A DNA stretch of 64,000 nt from Cryptomeria japonica (Eukaryota > Streptophyta > Pinopsida > Cupressales > Cupressaceae), in assembly GCF_030272615.1 (NCBI RefSeq), contig NC_081412.1:542394335-542458334 (forward strand), read 5' to 3'. Shown one piece after another: positions 12,017-22,800 of the stretch. The notes beneath the pieces are model-generated. The model made no database searches, was not told the DNA's origin, and saw only the letters and a list, made by a program, of their open reading frames with translations. Each line of letters begins with the position of its first letter. Position 1 is the first letter of the stretch. Made by a program: the position numbers and the translations under genes.

Positions 12017-12901
12017 TCATGCAAAGCTCTCATCTTCAAAGTATAAAGAAATAATGTCAAGAAAGACAACCTCAGGATCAAGCACTACAAGAGCCCTGAC
12101 ATTCAGGTGAGGGAGAGTGGTTCTCGATTCCTCAACTTGCAGAATCAAACCCAGAGGTTTCAAAATATGAGGAATGAATAGCCAAAATTCGGGCTGAAGG
12201 TTCTTAATTTCTACCCAATTAGGGGAGAAACGGGTAATAACCTGCTTGACATTCCCTTTAGGGGACCATGGAAATGCCCTAAACAAAGAAAGTCCCACAT
12301 TCCAAAAAAAATTCTTCAAAACCCTATCTTGCATATTATGGGATTTCAAAAGAACCACAAATAATCCCTTTTGAATCATTCTGCAAAAGTTAACATGAAT
12401 ACCTAACTTCTTACCCCAAACATTAGCAATCCATTCATCAAAAAATTTCCACGAGGGCAAAGATTCTCTATCCATACAAACAAAAAAAATTACAATAATT
12501 CCTAAACGCAACTTCTCAGATCTAATGGCTTTAATCATATCTTCGTTAGGAGACAAGGAGAGGTTCTTCAACCCAAGAAGAAGAGAATTACCATTTCCTC
12601 CCCCTCTGGGGTGATCGGCTGCGCCACTGCCACCACTATTTCTGAATCTATCTCCATCGACTGAGAGCCCTCCCAGACCGATCTTTGTATCCATGTCCTC
12701 CTGTCTGCAAAATCTTCCATCAAAACTAGCAAAAGGAGGGCAAACCGAGGCCGATTGATCCAAGACCATTATTTTGTAGGAAGGTTTTTCATGTTTGCCC
12801 TTCTGCGGATTAAAATTCTCATTCTCCAAAGTCCCACCATTATCAATGATATACACCTTATCATTTTTACAACTGGGTTCACCATCATTAACACTACCCA
12901 T
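12017..12901 (-). CDS. LINE ORF1 protein, DUF4283-like nucleic-acid-binding domain
   Basis: Open for 294 codons. ORF1 proteins bind LINE RNA in the ribonucleoprotein. Residues about 115-235 resemble the plant DUF4283 domain: PSWKFFDEWIANVWGKKLGI, then GLFVVLLKSHNMQDRVLKN, then FRAFPWSPKGN. The N-terminal 110 residues are Gly/Ser/Asp-rich. The ATG at 12,901 is the first in frame after the 5' UTR. A stop near 12,010 separates it from the zinc-knuckle part in the same direction. This is the best-preserved ORF of the LINE. Confidence 0.8.
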   Translation of the reverse strand: MGSVNDGEPSCKNDKVYIIDNGGTLENENFNPQKGKHEKPSYKIMVLDQSASVCPPFASFDGRFCRQEDMDTKIGLGGLSVDGDRFRNSGGSGAADHPRGGGNGNSLLLGLKNLSLSPNEDMIKAIRSEKLRLGIIVIFFVCMDRESLPSWKFFDEWIANVWGKKLGIHVNFCRMIQKGLFVVLLKSHNMQDRVLKNFFWNVGLSLFRAFPWSPKGNVKQVITRFSPNWVEIKNLQPEFWLFIPHILKPLGLILQVEESRTTLPHLNVRALVVLDPEVVFLDIISLYFEDESFA

Positions 12902-13241
12902 TCACCTTCACACGAGCAACTTCAGAGATGGGTCACGACCGCCTAAGCCCAAAAGCACCTGGCAAAATTCATGAAAAAGCACAGAGGCAAGAAGAAGAAA
13001 TGGAAAGAAACACAAGCAAAGCAACCACCAAAAAAATAATCAAACACCAAGGAAAAGACACGGACAAGAAATCAATCCACACAAAAAGAGGACACAGGAC
13101 ACCAAGGATAGCACATGAGCGCCAACAAGCAAGGTCTGTATACCAAGGAAGGTGAGTAGACAACCTTCCAGGAATCGTACCAGTTGCAGAGCGCCTGTCC
13201 TTTAAAATCTTTCTTTTAAAGAAATATTATTGCCACACTTC
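12902..13241 (-). promoter_or_regulatory. LINE 5' UTR / probable internal promoter region
   Basis: Region from the LINE 5' end to the ORF1 ATG. It is T-rich on the LINE sense strand. LINE 5' UTRs carry an internal promoter in known families; no defined box was identified here, so the promoter role is inferred from position. Confidence 0.45.
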
Positions 13242-13258
13242 AATACACTCGTGTTATT
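13242..13258. repeat. LINE target-site duplication, 5' copy
   Basis: AATACACTCGTGTTATT, partner of 7,057-7,073. It fixes the LINE 5' end at 13,241. Confidence 0.85.
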
Positions 13259-13661
13259 GAAAATAAGAAGTAGCACAATTATGTTTTTTTAAGATAAAAA
13301 GAAAAAAACTTTGCTACTTATTCACAACCATAATTAAGAGAAAAAGGAGTAATTTCTCTACGCAAAATGCAATCATATTTTACAAAAGTAAAGCTTAAAT
13401 CTCAAGGGTTTTTACAATGCTGTGTTTTTTATTAAGGGTCAAAGAGGGGACTTGAAACCCCTTACAAAGGGTTTTGAAGGGACTCAAAACCCTCTAGACT
13501 TAGCGAGAATCTAGAACCCATAAGAAGAGCACTACAAAAAATACAACAAAGACTAATGGCAGCCAACCAACAGCCAAACATCATCAATTAGGCATCAAAG
13601 ATCTAGCTAAAATGCCCACATGGCCTAAGCCATCAACCAAGATAAATTCGATACACATTAA

Positions 13662-13930
13662 AAAAGGGTTTTGCAAGGCTCCCATAACCTGAAACATGGG
13701 TTTTAGCAAGGCTCCCATAACCTTAAAACCCAGAAAGATACAAAGATAAATTAAAGAGAACACCTAGGTAATTTCATTTTCCAAAGGCTCCATAACCTTC
13801 AAACTAAGGGCAAGGTTTGCACCTTCCAAATTGAAAAGAACTTGAAAAAGGGCAACAACATAGGGTTTTGACAGGCTCCCCAAATCATCACAATGGGTTT
13901 TAGAATGACTCCCATAACCATCCAACATAG
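13662..13930 (+). repeat. Short dispersed repeat, GGGTTTTAGCAAGGCTCCC type
   Basis: A phrase reading GGGTTTT(A/G)-CA-GGCTCCC-ATAACC recurs at about 13,664 and 13,698 (34 bp apart) and more loosely at 13,780, 13,862 and 13,895. No function is evident. Confidence 0.45.
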
Positions 13931-13959
13931 CTCAACAAAAGTCCCCATACAATGAGCCC

Positions 13960-15083
13960 AAACCTCTCCAACAAAGCCCATCTCTACCTCAGTAGAAGAT
14001 GAGTTCACCTTAATAGGGTTGATAGAGGAAGGAACCAGTTGAACAAAGGGCCAAACCCCCAAAACCCCCACTCCCAAGCATCCAAGGGTCAGGAATAGAA
14101 CAACAAAATCCTATAGAAAGTTGCATTCAACCTCTCCCAACATGTCATCCTCCGCCTTAATAAGAGAAGCCACCACCTCAATAGGAATAGAAGAGGAAGA
14201 ACAAGACAAAGACCTCCAAATCCTGGCCTTTCCCTAAAAAAATCCCTCTACCTCAATAGGAGAATATACCATAACCAAAGGAGCAACATGAAAGAGGATC
14301 AAGGAAAGAGCACCACAAACCCATGACTAAAAAGTAAGTAAAAGAATCCATGGGTTCCAATTTTAAACATCAAGTTGGACTTCATGAAAAAACCTATGAA
14401 AACCCTTAACCAGAAACGAATAAAACCAATAAAGAAGGCACCAAGAAAAACACGAACAATAGACCAAGGAAAGAAAAGAAAAACATTGAGGAAAAACAAA
14501 CCCCAAAAATAAAAGAGGAAGTTCAACCAAAAGGGGATAGACGAAGCCTCAACCAAATAAACTAGAAATAGAGTCCATGAAAGAGCCTGCACACAACCAC
14601 CAAAAAAGGTCGAGGGACAACAAAAACCCACCAACAACCCAACAAAAAAAGGCATAGAAGAGGCACAAATGAGCCCCCACACTAGCAAAAGAATAGAGCA
14701 AGGCCAAATTAGGGAAGACACAACAACAACCACAACAGAGACGGGCATCCCAACAAAAGCCCCACCATAAACAACAAAAAATCCCACCAAAAGTGGGAAG
14801 CAACCAAAGAAGAACAAAATGGGGGAAGAAGAGAGCAACACAATAAAAAAACACACAACCAAAGGCAAAAAAGAGAGGACCCAAGCCTCCAAACACAAAC
14901 ATGCCACCATATCCAAAAAAAAGGAGGAATCCAACAAAAAAAAGAGGCAATAAAGCCTAGAAAATGAACACCCAACAACCAAGACAAGAGAGAAAAGCAC
15001 ACAACGCATATGCCTAGCCACTGAGCAGAGTAGAAAGGAAGCATCAAAGGCCACAACGAAGTAGGAGGAAAAAGGACACCCAT
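13960..15083. other. T-poor, strand-asymmetric region
   Basis: The plus strand holds very few T residues (for example 2 in 60 bases at 14,581-14,640 and about 1 in 60 at 14,821-14,880) and is rich in A, C and G-A runs. Since all stop codons contain A, the minus strand is nearly stop-free, and long hydrophobic ORFs overlap in several frames (14,299-15,123, 14,549-14,950, 14,709-15,083). These are best explained by composition. The same composition resumes at 15,867, beyond the inserted LTR. Confidence 0.6.
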
Positions 15084-15866
15084 TGTAGATAGATAAAATC
15101 GAATTTGAGATCTTATGAGTCAAGATTCAGATGATTCAGCCTCTTATCAATGGAGTACTTGCAAAATAACACACATGCAAAACTGAAAAACAAAACATAC
15201 ACACACATGCATTAAACAAAAAATCTCACTCCATTGTTCTCCTACCAATCAAGATCTTGTGTTTGATATATGGGTGCTCTCGGATGCACGTGCACAAGAA
15301 GCTATGATGGACGGATATGAAGATATCAAATATGATAAAATGACATAGAGATGAGAGATCAAAGAGATTAAATGAGCACAATGAACAAATATAAAAGCTT
15401 GAATGCAAGATAAAAGATTCAAAATGCATGCAAATGATAGAGAGATTTGTTAGGCTCATAAATGAGGAGGAGCAAAGTATTTATAATGTTCTTAGGGTGG
15501 AATCTAGGTTGTAGGGTGAATGTGGGATAAAAGATTGGATTGAAGATTTTAGTGTTTATCCCACATGCATTGGATGAGTGATATTGATAAGAGTAGGATA
15601 GGATAAATAGGAGATGAAATAGATATGGAAGAAATTTGGAAAAATGGTTTTATTTAAAATAAATAGAATGGAATATATGTTATTAAATGGACGAATGATA
15701 GAATATATATTGATGTAATGGATTTAATGGAATAATGGAGAAAATAGAATAATTTTATGGATGACTATAATGGAAAATAAGATTATTAAATAATGGATCC
15801 ACCTGATTAATGGAAAAAAATGATATTGATTTAAGAGGACATTTTAATGATTTTTTTGTGTCTACA
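15084..15866 (-). mobile_element. Solo LTR, minus orientation (783 bp)
   Basis: On the minus strand the segment starts TGTAGACAC at 15,866 and ends TCTATCTACA at 15,084, with short inverted termini (TGTAGA/TCTACA). A TATA-like ATTATAAATACTTTG lies mid-element (near 15,480). The 5' half is AT-rich with many TCCATT/ATTCCAT phrases, typical of U3. T-poor sequence flanks both sides, so it split a continuous region. The 5-bp flanks (CCCAT, GCTGC) do not match, so no TSD is seen. Confidence 0.7.
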
Positions 15867-16150
15867 GCTGCAATAGAGGAAACCACACCCTCCACCAAGA
15901 CCCCCTCAACAAACTCAGAAGAGACAAGACACCCAAAGCATCGCCTGTGATCCACCATAGAGGCAATAGAATAACACCATAAAACAACCGCCAAAAGAAA
16001 CAAGGAAACCCTGAAGCTCCAAAGCAACAAACAAGCACCTTCTTTAGTTGTTGCATCCTCTTCATCATCCTTGAAGTCTCTCTCTTCTCTCCCTAAAACA
16101 TTATCACACCCTCTACAACTTTCTCCCGTGCATGCCCTCTCCATTCAAAT
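15867..16150. other. T-poor region, continuation
   Basis: Same composition as 13,960-15,083. A minus-strand ORF (16,144 to 15,755) runs through it into the solo LTR. No domain is recognised. Confidence 0.4.
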
Positions 16151-18179
16151 CTAACCTGGGCTGCAATACTATGTTGAATTAGAGGCAAGTAGGGAATATT
16201 TTCATGAATTTTAATCAAATCATGTTTGCATTTTCATAAATTTGACTATTTTGGAATACATTTCTTATATATTATTTTTATACCAACTCCTATAAATAGT
16301 AACCACAAACTTAAAATATTTGAAGAAATATCTGAAGAGATCCTTGCATCATCCTAATTTATTGCTACCTTTCCAACAAGCCTTAGGGAAAGTTAAGAGG
16401 AACTATTAAGGAATTTGGAACAAAATAAAAGTTAACTTGCAAAACTAGTTTCATTATTGAAGGCATTATTAGGAAACCCACACCATGCAAATTACTTAAT
16501 TATTGAAAGTAATGATGAAGTAAGTTGACTTAGTCACAAGTAAAATTGATTAATGGAAATCTCATAGAGATTCATGTTGCTAGTTTTATGTAACAAAGTT
16601 TTCTTTTAATAAAGTCAAGAAAAAGGATATATAAGAGCCTAAATTTGTGATCTTTTTATTGATCTCAAAACTAATACACCCCTTCTAATGACTTCTAAGA
16701 TATCTCCAACTCATTGATGTAACCATCTTGATATAAAAAAAATTGGGATAGGTGGACAATCTTTGACCATCCTCCATGTAATAACCAATGTGACGTGTCA
16801 TGATAATTTTTTAGAAAACCTTATTGTGAGTTTTTCCTTCATGGAATTCCTAATAATTTGATATGAGGGTTTCAAGGTAGAGATGGTACTCATCCCAAGG
16901 TATACTAGGAGCTTGTCAAATACCAAAGCTTCAAAAAAGACTACTAGCCCAAAAATCTATACATCATGTGATGATGTTGTCAACCATCAAGAAGACTATG
17001 GAGGTGTAGATTCTCTATGCCATTGCTAGTCTCACATACACCCTTATATAACATGGCATGTAGGTGACCCAACCTTATTGTTCAAGTGATGATTAGGCAG
17101 AAAGACCATTGAGTTATAGTGCTCCTACCTCCCACCTATGTTATAGTTGTTATCATTTTTTTTTCTAGACAAGACCAAGATCCACAAAGTGTAGAAGTTG
17201 TTCCCTCATTATCATTATAAATGTATTAGGATCATATAGGATGATTGAGCAATAGTGTGGTGAGACAAATAGTGTTGTGATTAATGGTGATATGTAACAT
17301 AATTTGTTTAATGATCGCATCTAAGTATTTTGATATGAATTTATAACATATTTTACACTTTAAACTTGAAATTTTAACATGTAAATTGGTTTTTAATTGT
17401 ATCATTGATTTTTTTAATGCATGTATATTATACCTTTCAAGGTATAACATACTAGGGTGATACAACATTGACCATCCCACTCACGCCATCCAATATGCAT
17501 GTTGATAGTGTAGTTGTGACATTAGTTTCATTAAGGTACATTGTAGCATGGTTTAAATTTTTATTTTGCAAAATATAATATTATTATTTTTGCATATTTG
17601 AGTTTATTAGTTAAATATATTATTATTTGTATATAGATGACGAGTTCAACTTCATGCTTCCCAATCTATGAGAATATTTGGATACCAATGTTAATGTAGC
17701 AATTTCATCCTCAATGTGCTTAACACATTCATGAATATGAATGTATGCATCTAATTATCATTATTTTTTATCAGTTGGTATGGATACTCATGTTTGAGGA
17801 CAAACCTCTCTTGATGATGTTGAGTGTCACAAGAGACTATTTATTTTTTAATAAGTGTTTATTTTTTGATCAATAATAGAGATGCATTTTTATTGATATA
17901 AAATGAAACATTACATATAAAAAAAATGGACTTCACCATCTTCCTTGATAACACTGCCTGAGACAGACCACCATGGCTATCTTGCACTAACTGCCAAATC
18001 AACATATAACAATTATCATTTATAACTACAAAAAAGTCATTTTTTGGCTAATCAAACTACCTCTATAGACTACCATCGAAGCAAAAACTATTTGAAACTC
18101 TTATACACCTTAATAACTAATCCCTAAACATCTTGTATAAACACAACTACTTACAATATCAAAAAAATATATAGGGTAT
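16151..18179. other. No gene seen
   Basis: AT-rich DNA without recognisable coding domains. Small ORFs (for example 17,232-17,480) lack any signature. An ATCAATAA/TTATTGAT inverted repeat sits near 17,880-17,900. Confidence 0.5.
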
Positions 18180-18814
18180 TCATAAAATTTTGCAACAAAA
18201 TTGTATAAATTTTAAACAACACCATTTTTTATTTTTCAACCCAAGAGGATTGTTCACCCAATAGTAATTTGGGTCAAGAGATAGATGCTTCTTGCTACCT
18301 TTTCCACCACACCCCCAGTTGGAGCCAACTCCACTTCCTTCTTGCATAGAAAGTCCTTGAGGGCACTCCACCCTATCAGTGCTTCAGTGCAATGCTCTTC
18401 CTTGTCCAACATTGCACTCCAATGAATGAAAGGTCAAACCGGGGGTTCAAAATCCCCCACCTGCACCCATTCCCCCTCTTGAGCCATGGAAAGAAATGAT
18501 TTCATCCCATACCTCAAATCGTCTTTTACACACTTCTCCATCACCCAAAGAACTTCCTCCTTATCGCCCAACTCTTAACCCCATGCTATCAGCAGTGAGA
18601 CAATGTCTATATTGGAGTGGTAATGGTGTTCAATCCTCATAAATACCTTGCCCAACAAAATATCCATTATCAACATAGAAATTGGCTCATCAAACTTAAA
18701 CACGTGTTTCATCCTTTTCTTCATCACCTGGCCAAGGAAAGCTAGTTGTTGTTTCATGGTGATAAGAGTGGAATTTTCTTTCAACTCCAGCATTCTTATG
18801 CCACCCATCACCAC
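18180..18814 (-). pseudogene. Unrecognised degenerate minus-strand ORFs
   Basis: Minus-strand ORFs 18,814-18,575 and 18,371-18,180 plus an open stretch between. The first contains ITMKQQLAFLGQVMKKRMKH and looks protein-like in composition, but no family is recognised. It lies downstream, in the same direction, of the RNase H remnant at 19,562-19,130, so it may be part of the same decayed element. The link is inference. Confidence 0.3.
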
Positions 18815-18840
18815 CTACACCTTCACAACTCTGAAAAGTT

Positions 18841-19000
18841 ATTGAAGGGTTCGAGATCGAAAACATCTAAATTTATCATTCAACCCTACCCCCATATTTA
18901 ATGCACATGAATTGCCATAAATTGAAGGGTTTGAGATAGCAAACATCTAAATTTATCATTCAGCCCTGCCCCCATATTTAATGCACATGAATTGCCATAA
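18841..19000. repeat. Perfectly abutting 80-bp tandem duplication
   Basis: 18,841-18,920 and 18,921-19,000 are direct copies, both starting ATTGAAGGGTT and ending GAATTGCCATAA, with about six mismatches by eye. It lies in the decayed minus-strand element. Confidence 0.9.
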
Positions 19001-19129
19001 TTAAAATGAACATTGGTGGCATACGATCCCCTTAAAAAATTGATATCAAGATCTCATAAATCTTCCCAAACTTCATCCTTTTGCCCATCATTAAAGGTAG
19101 TTATCTGCTTTAACAATTCATCTACCACG

Positions 19130-19562
19130 AAGTTACCACCCCTAAGGGTATGCAAAATTTTAAAATGATTTCAAATAATTATGGATTAAAAAAATGAATT
19201 TATTCAACCTCCAAGCAATTGCCTCCCCTTTGATGATCACATTAACAATGATCAAAGAATCCCCATCTAGGTGAAACTTTTCAACCTATAATCTATTCAC
19301 CATTCTAACAGCTAAGAGATCAGCCTAAGAATCAACCTCATTATTCATTTCTTCAACCAATTATTTGCTCCCAAGGCAATAATGTTTCCATTCCAATCTA
19401 GCACTACATATCTTACACCTAATGGTCCTAGGTTACCCTTAGAGGCTCCATCAAAATTCACTTTGATCCAACCTTCTTGTAGTTTTATCCATTCTACTTC
19501 CTCTTTATCCCTATCCTTCAAATTATCTCGAGAAGGCCCATTAACATGTCCTATAAGTGTGT
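19130..19562 (-). pseudogene. RNase H (RVT_3-type) domain remnant
   Basis: Plant retroelement RNase H, which removes RNA from RNA-DNA hybrids. On the minus strand: EVEWIKLQEGWIKVNFDGAS then KGNLGPLGV (first catalytic Asp in NFDGAS), WNGNIIALGAN, then after a stop a stretch reading DSLIIVNVIIKGEAIAWRLN, corresponding to the HLEGDS...I..G box. There is no start codon, and several in-frame stops occur. RVT_3 domains occur in plant LINEs and as free copies; RT was not found next to it, so it is probably a truncated element. Confidence 0.7.
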
Positions 19563-19690
19563 TTATTATCGTAGTATATTTTTAAAATACTATTTTTATT
19601 TATAGAGTTTGGCATAACATCTAATTTTATAATTATATAGGTTAAGTTACAAAAGAGTGAGGGACACATGAGATCAACATGACACAATAC
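19472..19690 (+). repeat. 219-bp direct repeat, left copy
   Basis: Closely matches 25,628-25,845, both running from CTTCTTGTAG/CTTCTAG to CATGACACAATAC with about 90% or more identity by eye. It overlaps the 5' part of the RNase H remnant, so both copies probably belong to one repeat family. Confidence 0.85.
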
Positions 19691-19822
19691 TCTTACCAAA
19701 TTTTTTGTTACATCTAAATTTTTGGTGGCCTATTATAGACCTTACACATTGCAATTGAAGAAAGGTACACAAATTTTTTTCACAAAATCTTCATTTTGCA
19801 CATTACAATTTAAAACTTGAAG

Positions 19823-22800
19823 TTTATTTCATTACGCAAGAAAAGATACCAAATAACAACAAAATATTGCATAGAAATAGCTTTTGTATTACAAAAAATG
19901 TGTAAGGTTTCCCACACAAGCTATGGGAATAGCTAACATAGCTATAAACATATATTTTCATACAATTATGAAAATAGACTATATAACAGAATGTAAGAAT
20001 GAGTATGAGAGTAAGGTGACCTATCATTTCCTGGAATGACAAGCCCAAGCTTCTTTTGCTCCCATTTCAAGAGTACCTGCAAGACAATTGATACTTGAGT
20101 TAGAGAAATGAGGATTATCATACTTTCATATTCAAACTCAATAGAAATATAGTCTATTTGCACATGAGATGCCAAAATATATGCTTATAGCTATCAGAGA
20201 AACAAATTCAGAAGAAGATATAAGAGAAAGCAAGAGAAGCTGAAAAGAATCTATCACTGAAACATCTTATCATGAGACCAAAAGATGCACATGTTTTGCT
20301 AACTTGTTTGTTCAGTGTGCAGGTACATGTTTATGATAATATTCCATGTTTATCATGTTTGAGAATGTGGGGTTAAATGAGGCTCCCACAAGGGTTGAGC
20401 CCAACATGCTAATATGTCAATATAGCTTCATTGACCAGGGACTCATCATCCACTATTAGGAATGACGTACCTGTGTCTAATGGAACTATACTGGCATATC
20501 AAATGGTCAGACAAAACAACCCTTATAGGGTCTCAAAGATTTAATCATTGATAAGTAAAGAAATCATAAATGCAACCAAGGATCAAAGATACGTTGCTAT
20601 TAACATAGTAATTTGCAGTCCAAGAGTGGTTGACAATGTATAACACAATAATATCACAAGAGAATGACAGAAAGTACAATCATGAGAAGATGAGCAGTGT
20701 TTGTTGCCCAATAATAAAGATCTCAAAGCCAAATCACAATATGAGAACAGGTTGTAAGAAGGTGTCTCCAAAGTATACACAAGCCATGAAAAGATAAGAC
20801 AACAACTGTGAAAAGACTAAGTCTCAAGAATTATAACAACAGTGAAAACCCAGGGAATGTAGTTACAGTCAACTAAGCCTCAAGACAGTGATAAAAGTAT
20901 TGTTACATCTTATTAATATGGTTGAAGAGAAGATAAAGGTAATCGTAGTATCCAAGACTCAAGGATATGACTTAGTGTGCATATTTAAGGTTTGTAAGTC
21001 ACATAGTGAAATTTGAATTTGGTTGCAGCTTTATTAAATGAATAATAGTGGTAGAAATCTCATCAACAACGAGAAAAGATAGAAGTGTAGCCCTAAAAGT
21101 TCTAATGAGATCACAAAACAATGATGTTGAATGGTATAAGTCACTGTTTAAGGTCAAGCTTCATGATGGAAAGAAACTTTATCAAAAGTCAATAGGATAG
21201 TAAATAGTCATAAAAATAGCCCTTACTCAATGGTGAAACCCAATAGAATGTACATAGCCATAAGAGTGAAGACATGAGACTGGATGAAGATATCCATGCA
21301 CAATAAGCTAAAGGAAGATCATGTTGCAGTCATAAAGGAGATATCAAGGTATCAAGAAGCAGTCATAGTGAAATGAGGAACATTGCATGAAGGAAAGCTA
21401 TAGAATTGTATCGAGAGGATAGTATATTAGTATCTCATTCCAATAAAGAGAACCATTAAAATTCATTTTACTATCATGTAAAAGTCTTCATAAAATACAA
21501 AGATAGACTCAAAACAACTCAAGATATGTAGTCTTCTTGAAACTGAGTCATTATTCATAGTGATCTCTATTCATGAGCATGAAGATGCACATCATAGGTA
21601 GTGTATTGATCAACTCTAGCCAATGAGGGGTAATGATCAGCATCTCCGAAAGACAAATGAGATTGACGACAACACCAAATGGGAGAAAATGCAGGCATAG
21701 AGAGAATCCCTTAGCGTAGAAAGAAAAATTTCAGTCATAATAGGGACTTCAAAATTCCAAAAGCCATTAATATCTCAGAGCAGACCCTATAGAAAGCTTA
21801 AGAACTCTTAGCAGCCCTATCAAAGAGCACAATGAGATTACAATCACCATGAGCAAAGAAATGCATTAACAATTATCAAGAGATATAGTGATAATGTAAA
21901 TAACAGTGAATACATATATCATGAGCATTTATATTTATTTGATCACAATCATAAGGATCAAAAGACTCATGTCGCAGTCTTTTAGGGATGTGAAAAGGTT
22001 GTTGAATCTTAGTAATGATAATATGCAAAGGATATAGTCTTCATTATGTAGCAAATAGGGATATTGTAGTGCCTCACATTCTCAAAAGGATAGAAACAAT
22101 AGAACTCTTGAAGCACCATGTCTTTGGAAAAGTATAGTCCACATTGAGTAGACCTCATGAGATCAAGGAACAGTGACAAGAGATTTTAGTTTAAGAGTTG
22201 CAAACCCCATGAATGCATTTGTGAGGACTTTCACAATTATATGCATTTGTCATATACCAATGAGCCAAAATACAAAAAATCTCTGTCATCCAATGATAGC
22301 GGCCTTATCAATCTTAAGAGTAAGACATCAGAGTACTTGGAAAACATAATAACATAAAGACCGGTACAATGGATCACAATTTTTTATGAGTTACAGTTAG
22401 ATCATTTGCATGTACAAAGCAAAGGATCAAAGGTCAAGTAGACAATCCAAATCATCAGGCATCTTCTTGATAGACAAATAAGTCAAAGAGCATGGAATTA
22501 GAAAGGTTAGCTTATCTTCAGACAATATACAGTCCATTTGATAAACATCAAATAACAATCAATCCTCAATAACATTAGCATAGATTTATGAAGGTTAGAG
22601 CGGGCCTCTAGGATCTCATTGAAGATCAATAATTGTTGTCGTAGATGATTTGAATGTACTATGAAAGACTAAAGAAGTGATATGGATAGTCAAAAATCAT
22701 GAATATTGTTCTTTATGTCTTAAAGGACAGGCACAGATCATTCACTATTAAAGACTGAATCATAGAGCATTTGCAACCATCATAAAGAAGAGGATTTGTT

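Larger units (their letters stand above)
7074..13241 (-). mobile_element. Full-length plant L1-type LINE (6.17 kb)
   Basis: Non-LTR retrotransposon. From its 5' end (13,241) it shows: pyrimidine-rich 5' UTR (13,241-12,902), ORF1 with a DUF4283-like RNA-binding domain and zinc knuckle (12,901-11,588), ORF2 with endonuclease (about 11,250-10,480), RT (about 10,315-8,900), C-terminal region and zf-RVT zinc finger (to 7,602), and a 3' UTR ending AT-rich at 7,074. Length is about right for a complete plant L1. Stops and frameshifts in ORF2 make it inactive. A 17-bp TSD with one mismatch indicates an old but full-length insertion. Confidence 0.9.

Noticed and set aside
14299-15123. 274-codon minus-strand ORF resembling a polytopic membrane protein
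   Set aside because: The minus strand is almost free of A, so stops are rare in every frame; two other long ORFs overlap it. The Phe/Leu/Val/Cys-rich product is what this composition encodes by chance, and it runs to within the solo LTR.
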